Of a stretch of 64,000 nucleotides of DNA, positions 57,083 through 64,000 are shown piece after piece; the first letter of the stretch is position 1; each line of letters opens with the position of its first letter. A program made the position numbers and the translations under genes. Source of the DNA: Fodinibius sp. Rm-B-1B1-1 (GTDB lineage: Bacteria; Bacteroidota; Rhodothermia; Balneolales; Balneolaceae); the NCBI RefSeq assembly GCF_038594945.1, contig NZ_JBCFYD010000001.1, forward strand, positions 248,001 to 312,000, in the 5' to 3' direction. The notes below the pieces were generated by a model, which was not told the DNA's origin, made no database searches, and saw only the letters and a program-made list of their open reading frames with translations.

Positions 57083-58534
57083 TTGAGTAATATTTCTTCC
57101 GAGGCTGCGTGGGAACAGTGCTTAGAAATAATTAAGGATAATATTAGCTACCAAAAGTATAAGTCATGGTTTGAACCTATCGAACCAATAAAACTGGAAG
57201 AAAATACGCTTACCATCCAAGTTCCCAGCCAATTCTGGTATGAATGGTTGGAAGAGCACTATTATGGAATGTTGCGATCTACACTGGCTAAGGTATTAGG
57301 CGATGACGGAAAGCTCGAATATTCTGTTGTGCTCGAAAAATCTGATGGCAATACGGATAACCGATCGGTGCGTTTACCGCAGCAACCAATGCCTCCCGAA
57401 AACAATCAAGGGCAGGATATTAAAGGGTACTCAGAATACAGCCCCGGAAAGATTGAAAACCCATTTGTTATTCCCGGTATTCAAAAAACAAAAATCGATT
57501 CTAACCTAAACTCCAGCTACGTTTTTGACCGATATATTGAAGGGGACTGCAACCGGTTAGCGAGATCGGCGGCAATGGCTATTGCAGAAAACCCAGGAAG
57601 TAGTTCGTTCAACCCATTCTTTATATATGGGGGCACCGGCCTTGGTAAAACGCACCTCATTCAAAGTATTGGCAACAGAGTGAAACAAGAACATGGGAAT
57701 GAGCTGGCGGTACTGTATATATCATCAGAAAGTTTTACTAATGAATTTGTACAAGCCATCCGAAACAACCGCGCCAGCGAGTTTACTATGTTTTATCGAC
57801 AGATTGATGTATTAATTGTCGATGATATCCAATTCTTTAGTGGTAAAGAAAAAACCCAGGAAGAGTTTTTTCATATTTTTAACGCCCTGCATCAGGATGG
57901 GAAACAGATCATCTTGAGTAGTGATCGGGCACCACGTGAAATTCCAGATATCGAAGAACGTCTTATTTCTCGATTTAGCTGGGGATTAAGTGCCGACCTA
58001 CAAGTCCCGGAATATGAAACGCGGTACGCTATCCTGGAGCGCAAAGCTTCTGATAATGGTATCGAGCTATCGCATGATGTACTTGAATTTATCGCTCACA
58101 ATTTTAAGTCAAATGTCCGTGATCTTGAGGGAGCTATTATCAAGCTTCTTGCCTTCGCCTCGCTACAGCACGTAGATGAGATTGAGCCGCAAATGGCTAA
58201 ACGTGTATTAAAGGATATGATTCAAGAATCACAAACCACTATATCAATTGAACAAATACAGGAATACGTTTGTGATTACTTTGGCATCGACACCAATAAG
58301 GTTCGAGAAAAAACCCGCAAACAGGAAATTGTGGAGGCTCGCCAAATTGCGATGTACCTGGCAAAACAGTTTACAGATTCGAGCTTGAAAACGATTGGGC
58401 TGCATTTTGGCGGTCGCGATCACTCAACGGTTATCCATGCCATATCAACGATTGAAGAGCGCATGCAAACCACCCCTAAGCAAAAGCGCATTGTTGAAGA
58501 ACTGCACCAGAAAATAGAGGTCTCGACCCTGTAA
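57083..58534 (+). CDS. dnaA: chromosomal replication initiator DnaA
   Basis: 483 aa. Domain I opens AAWEQCLEIIKDNISYQKYKSWF-like; a variable linker (about 95-135) precedes the AAA+ domain with Walker A GGTGLGKTH (about 183) and Walker B VLIVDDIQFF. Domain IV ends with the DNA-binding signature FGGRDHSTVIHA. The start is TTG at 57083 after AAAGGGA; no ATG or GTG lies upstream in frame before the stop at 57044, and the next Met would delete domain I. folB follows after 3 nt. Confidence 0.97.
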   Translation: MSNISSEAAWEQCLEIIKDNISYQKYKSWFEPIEPIKLEENTLTIQVPSQFWYEWLEEHYYGMLRSTLAKVLGDDGKLEYSVVLEKSDGNTDNRSVRLPQQPMPPENNQGQDIKGYSEYSPGKIENPFVIPGIQKTKIDSNLNSSYVFDRYIEGDCNRLARSAAMAIAENPGSSSFNPFFIYGGTGLGKTHLIQSIGNRVKQEHGNELAVLYISSESFTNEFVQAIRNNRASEFTMFYRQIDVLIVDDIQFFSGKEKTQEEFFHIFNALHQDGKQIILSSDRAPREIPDIEERLISRFSWGLSADLQVPEYETRYAILERKASDNGIELSHDVLEFIAHNFKSNVRDLEGAIIKLLAFASLQHVDEIEPQMAKRVLKDMIQESQTTISIEQIQEYVCDYFGIDTNKVREKTRKQEIVEARQIAMYLAKQFTDSSLKTIGLHFGGRDHSTVIHAISTIEERMQTTPKQKRIVEELHQKIEVSTL

Positions 58535-58537
58535 ATC

Positions 58538-58897
58538 ATGGACACCCTGACGATAAAAAGCCTTCGTTTTAAGGGATACCACGGATACTATCAGCAGGAA
58601 CGAGAAGAAGGCAACAATTTTGAGATCGATCTTACCTTTCATGCTGATTTGCGTAATGCCGGTGATAGCGACAGGCTTGAAGATACTATTGATTATCAGC
58701 AGGTACTTAAAACTGTTGAGTTAGTAATGAAAGGCCCCTCCGTAAAGCTTATTGAGACATTGACCAAGCGAATAGGTGATCAGCTTTTTGAGCAATTTTC
58801 AGATGTTCGACAGTTGAAAGTCGCTGTTCGCAAGCTCAATCCTCCCCTAAACGTAGAAACCGCTTACTCCGAAATTCAAATGCAATGGCAACGGTAG
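58538..58897 (+). CDS. folB: dihydroneopterin aldolase
   Basis: 119 aa. Family pattern LRFKGYHGYYQQEREEGNNFEIDLTF at the N-terminus, the DTIDYQQVLKTV segment, and the conserved Lys-containing strand KVAVRKLNPPL near the end. Converts dihydroneopterin to 6-hydroxymethyl-dihydropterin in folate synthesis. Starts 3 nt after the dnaA stop and overlaps folK by 13 nt. Confidence 0.94.
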   Translation: MDTLTIKSLRFKGYHGYYQQEREEGNNFEIDLTFHADLRNAGDSDRLEDTIDYQQVLKTVELVMKGPSVKLIETLTKRIGDQLFEQFSDVRQLKVAVRKLNPPLNVETAYSEIQMQWQR

Positions 58898-59373
58898 TTG
58901 TAGCACTTGGTTCAAATGTTGGCGACCGCCACCAGCACCTGCGGGATGCCGCCAATTTTTTAGCGGATCTTTCTGAAACCAATCTCCAAAAATCATCTAT
59001 CTACATAACAGAACCGGTGGGCCCATCAACGCGCGACTTTTTTAATGCTGTAGTTGCTATGACTACTGAAGATAAGCCTCGTACTCTCATCAAAAAGTTT
59101 AAAACCTTTGAACACGAGCATGGACGAGCGGCCAGCCAGCCCAAATGGAGTGCCCGAACCATCGATTTAGACATTATTTCGTACGGCGACTTGGTGATTC
59201 AAACGGATAATCTTATCATTCCACACCCGGAATATCACAAAAGACGGTTTGTACTTGAACCTTTGGCTGAAATTATGCCGCAGTGGTCCGATCCCGGAAC
59301 AAAACAAAACATTGCTGAACTTTTGGAAAAAGCACCTGAGCTGCGACTCCAAAAAACAGACTTACGCTGGTAA
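58885..59373 (+). CDS. folK: 6-hydroxymethyl-7,8-dihydropterin pyrophosphokinase
   Basis: 162 aa. HPPK signatures: VALGSNVGDRHQHL at the N-terminus, SARTIDLDIISYGD (the metal-binding DLD) and HPEYHKRRFVLEPLAEI. Catalyses the step after FolB. The start lies inside folB (13-nt overlap), so translation is coupled. The nucleoside-kinase gene begins 2 nt after its stop. Confidence 0.96.
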   Translation: MATVVVALGSNVGDRHQHLRDAANFLADLSETNLQKSSIYITEPVGPSTRDFFNAVVAMTTEDKPRTLIKKFKTFEHEHGRAASQPKWSARTIDLDIISYGDLVIQTDNLIIPHPEYHKRRFVLEPLAEIMPQWSDPGTKQNIAELLEKAPELRLQKTDLRW

Positions 59374-59375
59374 CT

Positions 59376-60017
59376 ATGAAAAACGACTTCGATTTTATCG
59401 CTATTGAAGGCGTCATTGGTGTGGGAAAAACATCATTAGCCAAACTTTTGACCGAACGCCACAACGCACGACTGGTGCTGGAACAATTTGAAGAAAATCC
59501 CTTTTTGCCTAAATTTTATAAGGATCGTGAGCGCTATGCTTTCCCAACCCAGATGTCGTTTTTAGCAAGCCGATTCCAACAACAGCAAGAGATGCTGAGT
59601 AAGGATCTTTTCCAGCAAATGACAATTTCGGATTATATTTTTGAAAAAGATCGTATTTTTGCCCGGCTCAATTTAGAAGATGATGAACTTGCCCTGTATG
59701 ATAACATCTTTAAAATCATGTCCAGTATTTCGGCTCAACCCGATCTGGTCATCTACCTGCAGTCAAATGTAGATCGACTAATGAAAAATATTCAGGAGCG
59801 AGACCGAGATTACGAACGTGATATTTCTCGTTCATATTTGGAAGAGTTAAGCGATGCTTACAATCATTTCTTCCATCATTACAATAAATCACCTCTTATG
59901 ATCATTAATACATCAGAGATTGATTTCGTAAGTAATGAAAAACATTTAGATTATATAGAAGAACAAATTTTCAATCAGCCTATTCGCAGCAATACGCACA
60001 TTCACATCACCGATTAG
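59376..60017 (+). CDS. deoxynucleoside kinase (dGK/dAK-like)
   Basis: 213 aa. P-loop EGVIGVGKTS (11-20), the DRY-region equivalent SDYIFEKDRIFA, and a lid rich in Arg (QERDRDYERDISRSYLE). It phosphorylates deoxynucleosides for dNTP salvage; which base it prefers is not clear. In Bacteroidota this gene often follows folK. Cotranscribed with folK (2-nt gap) and with the DUF4834-type gene (5-nt gap). Confidence 0.92.
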   Translation: MKNDFDFIAIEGVIGVGKTSLAKLLTERHNARLVLEQFEENPFLPKFYKDRERYAFPTQMSFLASRFQQQQEMLSKDLFQQMTISDYIFEKDRIFARLNLEDDELALYDNIFKIMSSISAQPDLVIYLQSNVDRLMKNIQERDRDYERDISRSYLEELSDAYNHFFHHYNKSPLMIINTSEIDFVSNEKHLDYIEEQIFNQPIRSNTHIHITD

Positions 60018-60022
60018 AGGTA

Positions 60023-60283
60023 ATGATTTTACGTACTATTTTATTCTTTTTGCTGATGTACCTTTTGATCAAGGTTATCAGTCGACTTTTTCTGCCATCC
60101 AATAACAATAAAAGCAGAAAGGGACCGAGCTTTTTCTACCAGATGTACCAACAACAGCAAAATAAAGGTAAACAAAGCTCACAATCTGGAAATTCATCAC
60201 AACAGCACTTTGAGCAAATCGAAGAAGCTGAATTTGAGGATATTACGGAAGACGAAAAACCGACCTCAGAATCATCTGATTAA
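60023..60283 (+). CDS. DUF4834-like single-pass membrane protein
   Basis: 86 aa. One N-terminal helix (LRTILFFLLMYLLIKVISRLF) is followed by a Gln/Ser-rich hydrophilic stretch and an acidic motif EEAEFEDITEDE. This is the layout of the DUF4834 family of Bacteroidota; function unknown. It is 5 nt downstream of the deoxynucleoside kinase gene. Confidence 0.7.
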   Translation: MILRTILFFLLMYLLIKVISRLFLPSNNNKSRKGPSFFYQMYQQQQNKGKQSSQSGNSSQQHFEQIEEAEFEDITEDEKPTSESSD

Positions 60284-60358
60284 CGCTTTAATATTCCTTA
60301 TCTTTTGGGGCGTTATTAAAATGGAATTTCTACTTAACTACCAAAGAAGCTATTTTTC

Positions 60359-60904
60359 ATGAACTACGAAGATCAGCTTGAAGAAGGATTATCGCTACTG
60401 GAAGAAGGGGACTTTGACCATGCATTGGACATTGCTCATCAACTTCAAAAGAAAGAACCAGAATACTCTGACGGTTTTCATTTAGAAGGATTGGTTTTTC
60501 AAAAATTAAACCAGTGGGAAAAAAGTATTGAAGCCCTAGAGAAAGCAATTAATCTCGAAGATGAAAACAGTGGCTACTATAACTTGCGCGGCTTCGCAAA
60601 TATGCAGCTCGAAAACCTCGATCAGGCTATTGAAGATTTCGACAAAGCCATTGACCTGGACGACTCACCAGCTGCACACCGCAACAAGGTGCTGTATATG
60701 ATCATGAATGGAGAAGCCAGCAAAGCCAATGAGTACCTGTTAAATCGCATTAAACAAAACCCTAAGGACGTGGAAAACTGGATCCTGATGGGCGACTTAC
60801 TGCAACGTGCCGGACAAGAAGAGAAAGCAATGGGCTTCTATCAGCAAGCGCAAAAAATGGATCCGGACAATGAGTATATCAAAGAACAACTTGGTAATGG
60901 CTAA
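60359..60904 (+). CDS. tetratricopeptide-repeat protein (181 aa)
   Basis: Four to five TPR units are recognisable: LEEGLSLLEEGDFDHALDIA, LEGLVFQKLNQWEKSIEALE, LRGFANMQLENLDQAIEDFD and LMGDLLQRAGQEEKAMGFYQ. No signal peptide, so probably a cytoplasmic scaffold. Last gene of the dnaA transcript candidates, followed by tRNA-Leu. Confidence 0.82.
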   Translation: MNYEDQLEEGLSLLEEGDFDHALDIAHQLQKKEPEYSDGFHLEGLVFQKLNQWEKSIEALEKAINLEDENSGYYNLRGFANMQLENLDQAIEDFDKAIDLDDSPAAHRNKVLYMIMNGEASKANEYLLNRIKQNPKDVENWILMGDLLQRAGQEEKAMGFYQQAQKMDPDNEYIKEQLGNG

Positions 60905-60925
60905 GAGCTGAATTTTAGGCTAAAT

Positions 60926-60960
60926 TTTGTTTCAACTATCGGGATTATACCCTATATTTG
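60926..60960 (+). promoter_or_regulatory. Bacteroidota-type promoter of tRNA-Leu
   Basis: TATATTTG (60953-60960) matches the -7 TAnnTTTG box exactly, and TTTG (60926-60929) is 23 nt upstream; TTTC 4 nt further downstream would give the usual 19-nt spacing. The tRNA begins 23 nt after the box. Confidence 0.6.
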
Positions 60961-60982
60961 AGGCCTTGAAATTTTGAGTACT

Positions 60983-61067
60983 GCCCTGGTGGCGGAATTG
61001 GTAGACGCGCTGGCTTGAGGGGTCAGTTCCCATTTTGGGAGTGCTAGTTCGACTCTAGTCCAGGGCA
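60983..61067 (+). tRNA. tRNA-Leu (GAG)
   Basis: 85 nt with the long variable arm of a class II tRNA (TTCCCATTTTGGGAGT region). Acceptor GCCCTGG pairs with CCAGGGC, discriminator A. Anticodon stem CTGGC/GTCAG with loop TTGAGGG, anticodon GAG at 61017-61019. T arm GTTCGACTC. CCA not encoded. Confidence 0.97.
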
Positions 61068-61073
61068 CTTATA

Positions 61074-61117
61074 AAAGCCGTAACGCATTAACAATCAATG
61101 CGTTACGGCTTTCTTTA
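61074..61117 (+). terminator. intrinsic terminator of tRNA-Leu
   Basis: AAAGCCGTAACGCATT (61074-61089) and AATGCGTTACGGCTTT (61097-61112) are perfect 16-bp complements with a 7-nt loop, then CTTT. It starts 7 nt after the tRNA. Confidence 0.97.
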
Positions 61118-61263
61118 TTTTCGGTAAAAGTATTTGAGCACACTTCCCCCCATTCTCCCGTTTACACCATCTCATCTATCATTCTATTAATGAACATACT
61201 TACTGGCTTTTCTATTGTTTCTTTTTAGATTAGAGTTTTCATCTTGATATAACTCCAATTTTT

Positions 61264-61707
61264 ATGAGCTCTGAATCTTACAGCAAAACCTACGAAGTTA
61301 TCTGGGCCGATATGGATCCCAATAATCATATGCGTCATTCGGTATATAATGATTATGCAGCTCAAACCCGTGTTGCTATGTTCAATGATTTTGGAATGCC
61401 TATCCCAAAAATAGCAGCTATAGGGCTTGGACCGATTCTTTTCAAAGAAGAAACAAAGTTCTTAAAAGAGATCAGCTTATCAGAACAGATTACTGTTTCT
61501 TGTGCCATCAAGGCCATGCGCAAAGATGCGGCACGATGGACCATTACCCACAACATATTTAAAGAAGACGGTCAAAAAGCTGCACAAATTATTGTTGATG
61601 GAGCTTGGTTAGATCTTCAAAAACGAAAACTTGGCATTCCACCGAAAGAACTTTTAGAAGCATCAATGAAATTTCCACGAACAGATGATTTCTTTTGGAT
61701 AGACTGA
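61264..61707 (+). CDS. acyl-CoA thioesterase (hotdog fold)
   Basis: 147 aa, 4HBT/YbgC-like. The active-site helix region WADMDPNNHMRHSVYNDYA (residues 14-32) contains the Asp and His pattern of the family. The rest fits a single hotdog domain (KFLKEISLSEQITVSCAIKA, RWTITHNIF). Hydrolyses an acyl-CoA or related thioester; the chain length is unknown. Monocistronic or with csaA (43-nt gap). Confidence 0.86.
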   Translation: MSSESYSKTYEVIWADMDPNNHMRHSVYNDYAAQTRVAMFNDFGMPIPKIAAIGLGPILFKEETKFLKEISLSEQITVSCAIKAMRKDAARWTITHNIFKEDGQKAAQIIVDGAWLDLQKRKLGIPPKELLEASMKFPRTDDFFWID

Positions 61708-61750
61708 TCTTTAACCGAGATATAACCATATTCCAAAAATAATAATTACC

Positions 61751-62089
61751 ATGAATACCATTACCTGGCAACAGTTTGAACAAGTTGAGCTTAGAGTGGG
61801 AACCATCACAAAAGCCAAACCTTTTCCCGAAGCTCACAAACCTGCCTATAAATTATGGGTCGATTTTGGTAACGAAATTGGCACCCTTAAAAGTAGTGCT
61901 CAAATTACTGATCTCTACTCAGTAGAAGAGCTAACAGGCAAACAAGTCATCGGAGTCGTAAACTTTCCTCCCAAACAAATAGGGCCCTTTATGTCGGAAT
62001 GTTTGGTTACAGGCTTCCATCGCAATGACGATAAGGTAGTTTTAGCTATTCCCGATGATCCCGTTCCCAATGGGACCAAACTCAATTGA
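61751..62089 (+). CDS. csaA: CsaA-type tRNA-binding-domain chaperone
   Basis: 112 aa, a single OB-fold EMAP/tRNA-binding domain. Family pattern: FEQVELRVGTITKAKPFPEAHKP, LKSSAQIT, VIGVVNFPPKQIGPFMSECLV and the C-terminal PDDPVPNGTKLN. CsaA dimers have been linked to protein export in Bacillus, and the domain binds tRNA-like ligands. Cytoplasmic. Confidence 0.92.
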   Translation: MNTITWQQFEQVELRVGTITKAKPFPEAHKPAYKLWVDFGNEIGTLKSSAQITDLYSVEELTGKQVIGVVNFPPKQIGPFMSECLVTGFHRNDDKVVLAIPDDPVPNGTKLN

Positions 62090-62169
62090 TAGACAAACGT
62101 AAATGAGGACAAAACTGTTTATCAATATGGTATGATATAACCATTGGAAACCACTTTGTCTGGCGTTTT

Positions 62170-62970
62170 ATGCGTAAAATTATTCTCCCAATATTATTTA
62201 TTCTTCTGGGGGCTTTATATAAAAGCACTACTGCACAAGCAGTATTTATTTGGGATGATATTTCAGAGACAGAATTTACACTCTGGGCCAGAAATCACTT
62301 ACCCTGCCCGGTTTACCTCAAAGCCAAACCTGACTCATTAAACCAAACCTTCGAACACTTTCTACCCAAAGGAAGTCAACATCAACTTGTTCAACTTCCG
62401 CTCGATTCTCTAACGTCCCCTGCCGAATTTAAAAAACAAATTCAATATAACTTAACACTCGGCAACCCCAATGCGGTCCACGACTCCAGTTATCGATATA
62501 TGCTCCCTTATCCTCAAGGGCAAACTCATCTTCTTATCCAAGGCAATAATTCCAGCTTCACACATCATCTCCCCCACTCAAAATATGCCTTCGATTTTGA
62601 TATGCCCCCAAACAGTCTCGTCTGTGCAGCCCGTGGCGGGATCGTCGGATTTGTGAGCGTAAATAATAAAAAAGGAGGAGACAATGAGGATTTTATACAA
62701 CAAGCTAATAAGATTTTAATCTGCCATGATGATGGTACCGTAGCAGTATATGCCCACCTACAACATAGAGGTACATTCGTCAACGTTGGCGAACACGTGT
62801 ATGCTGGGCAAGTAATTGGCCTCAGTGGCAATACCGGATACTCCACCACACCTCATCTCCATTTTGTAGTTTTATCCGGATCCAACGCAGTGCCTATAAA
62901 ATTCAAGATGCTCCCAGATACCCTGCAACGCGGCCATTTCTATGAACAAAAGCTTACGTTCAATAAATAA
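62170..62970 (+). CDS. M23-family metallopeptidase
   Basis: 266 aa. Signal peptide to about TTAQA. The LytM domain occupies the C-terminal half: the first His and Asp in HSKYAFDFDMP, AHLQHRGTFVNVGEHVYAGQVIGLSGNTGY, and HLH at residues 229-231. The zinc ligand set (His, Asp, His) appears complete, so an active peptidoglycan endopeptidase is possible. The N-terminal about 100 residues are unique. Confidence 0.92.
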   Translation: MRKIILPILFILLGALYKSTTAQAVFIWDDISETEFTLWARNHLPCPVYLKAKPDSLNQTFEHFLPKGSQHQLVQLPLDSLTSPAEFKKQIQYNLTLGNPNAVHDSSYRYMLPYPQGQTHLLIQGNNSSFTHHLPHSKYAFDFDMPPNSLVCAARGGIVGFVSVNNKKGGDNEDFIQQANKILICHDDGTVAVYAHLQHRGTFVNVGEHVYAGQVIGLSGNTGYSTTPHLHFVVLSGSNAVPIKFKMLPDTLQRGHFYEQKLTFNK

Positions 62971-63104
62971 TTTCGTCCACGCCCCTTTACCCTCTCAGTC
63001 ATTTAATAACGGTATTTTAATATTACCAATTCGCTGATCATTCTACATTATTATATATTTACCCCACATAAACATCATCAAACCAACCCCTATAATGGAC
63101 CGCC

Positions 63105-64000
63105 ATGTATAAATCTATTTTATCCAGGTCCTTGTTACTCCTTCTTATTTTATTTATCCCATGCATTAGTCACGGCCAACAAGATCAGGAAACGGCAAAT
63201 TTACAATCCACTGAGAAAAAAACTTCATTGGGGATAGCCCTCAGCGGCGGTGGTGCCAAAGGATTTGCTCACATTGGGGTACTCAAAGTTTTGGAAGAAG
63301 AAGGAATCCCCGTACATATGATCAGTGGTACCAGTATGGGTGCTATCGTGGGGTCGCTATACGCTATTGGTTATTCGCCCGATGAAATAGCAGAGATAGC
63401 CCTGACTGCAAATTGGGGCATTTTATTTAATGATAACTACCAGATCAATCCCCAACAGATCTCAAATAGCGTCCTAAAAAAGGACAGCTTTCTGCTTACC
63501 TTCCCTTTTGATGACAAAGGCATATCACTGCCAACCGGACTTATTGATGGACAGAACATTTCTATGATGCTTTACCGGTTGATGTTGCCTTTTCACAATG
63601 TTGAGGACTTTACGGAGCTTCCTATACCTTTTTCTACCGTAGCAACAAATTTATCCACCGGAGAACCCCAAACCTTTACCAGTGGATATTTGCCGGATGC
63701 CGTTCGCGCAAGTATTGCCATCCCCACTATTTTTAAACCCGTTGTCATCAATGGCCAAACATATATTGACGGCGGGGTAGCCCGGAATATTCCTGTTGAA
63801 GATGTAAAACAACTTGGTGCTGACCTGACTATTGCCTCTGATGTAGGCGAACCCATCAGAAATATTGACAGCCTAAACACTTTTGTTGATGTATTATTTC
63901 AATCAGTAGGCTTTCATCAGCAAGAGTCTGACATCCTCCAAAAAGAAAAAACGGATATCTATATTCGTCCCGATATTCAAGAATTCTCAACATTTAGCTA
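63105..64000 (+). CDS. patatin-like phospholipase, 3' partial
   Basis: Starts at ATG 63105 (an ATG at 63094 stops after five codons) and runs off the right edge, with 298 full codons visible. Signal peptide MYKSILSRSLLLLLILF, then the oxyanion-hole loop SGGGAKG, nucleophile elbow GTSMG with Ser77, and the dyad Asp222 in IDGGVARN. The exported patatin domain suggests the PlpD-like type, in which a POTRA and outer-membrane barrel follow; the window ends before that can be tested. Confidence 0.92.
   Translation, partial: MYKSILSRSLLLLLILFIPCISHGQQDQETANLQSTEKKTSLGIALSGGGAKGFAHIGVLKVLEEEGIPVHMISGTSMGAIVGSLYAIGYSPDEIAEIALTANWGILFNDNYQINPQQISNSVLKKDSFLLTFPFDDKGISLPTGLIDGQNISMMLYRLMLPFHNVEDFTELPIPFSTVATNLSTGEPQTFTSGYLPDAVRASIAIPTIFKPVVINGQTYIDGGVARNIPVEDVKQLGADLTIASDVGEPIRNIDSLNTFVDVLFQSVGFHQQESDILQKEKTDIYIRPDIQEFSTFS

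Noticed and set aside
61041-61050. GAGTGCTA, half of a CIRCE heat-shock operator
   Set aside because: It lies in the variable arm of tRNA-Leu and has no matching TTAGCACTC partner.

Overview
The window is a gene-dense (roughly 42% GC by eye) chromosomal segment of a Gram-negative bacterium of the Bacteroidota/Balneolota-Rhodothermota branch. Support comes from a TamA/BamA-like plus TamB pair, many lipobox and Sec-signal proteins, outer-membrane beta-barrels, a DUF4834-type protein, class II DAHP synthase, a long IspH, methylmalonyl-CoA epimerase, and the promoter type: all three tRNA genes carry a TAnnTTTG box, the -7 element of the Bacteroidota housekeeping sigma factor. Placement in Balneolales is an inference from overall flavour. 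No prophage, insertion sequence, CRISPR array or rRNA operon was seen.

Layout. 0-5.5 kb: partial ABC ATPase, Tat-exported MBL-fold hydrolase with a 59-aa zinc-ribbon partner, a GroES-like protein, an SDR, a YtjA-type miniprotein, a TPR protein and several unknowns. 5.5-21 kb, mostly minus strand: tRNA-Pro, a membrane protein, then a purF-engB-serA-mce operon, MscS, tRNA-Gly, purA, a STAS protein, secDF, two unknown membrane proteins and uvrA. 21-25 kb: membrane protein, WG-repeat lipoprotein, DAHP synthase followed by a TTAGCAG heptamer repeat. 25-35 kb: a protein-quality-control block (Hsp20, HtrA protease, DnaJ/CbpA-like, ClpB) interspersed with an outer-membrane protein, DUF2784, S1/P1 nuclease and a macrodomain hydrolase. 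35-42.5 kb: M29 aminopeptidase, a 5 x 23-bp palindrome array, and translationally coupled BamA/TamA-family and TamB genes. 42.5-50 kb: M14 peptidase, a CDF-SCO-PCu(A)C metal operon, a fluoride riboswitch with crcB, a PafA-like phosphatase, a TlpA-like protein and ispH. 50-57 kb: recF-dciA-ybbR, eno, an outer-membrane protein and prmC. 57-64 kb: a putative oriC with DnaA boxes, then dnaA-folB-folK-dNK-DUF4834-TPR, tRNA-Leu, a thioesterase, CsaA, an M23 peptidase and a partial patatin.

The most interesting non-coding signals are: (1) five copies of GACATTA-NN-ATGTC at an exact 23-bp period between tamB and the M29 aminopeptidase gene; (2) consensus sigma-54 (-24/-12) promoters directly upstream of two chaperone genes, the DnaJ-like one and Hsp20, and in no other intergenic region I read; (3) a canonical fluoride riboswitch; (4) the heptamer tandem repeat that starts in the DAHP synthase stop codon; (5) several perfect inverted repeats in promoter regions. 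Three small genes (59, 54 and 52 aa) are also described. Start codons were corrected for purA, hsp20, recF, the macrodomain gene, the PafA-like gene, DUF2784 and the 5.7-7.1 kb membrane protein.
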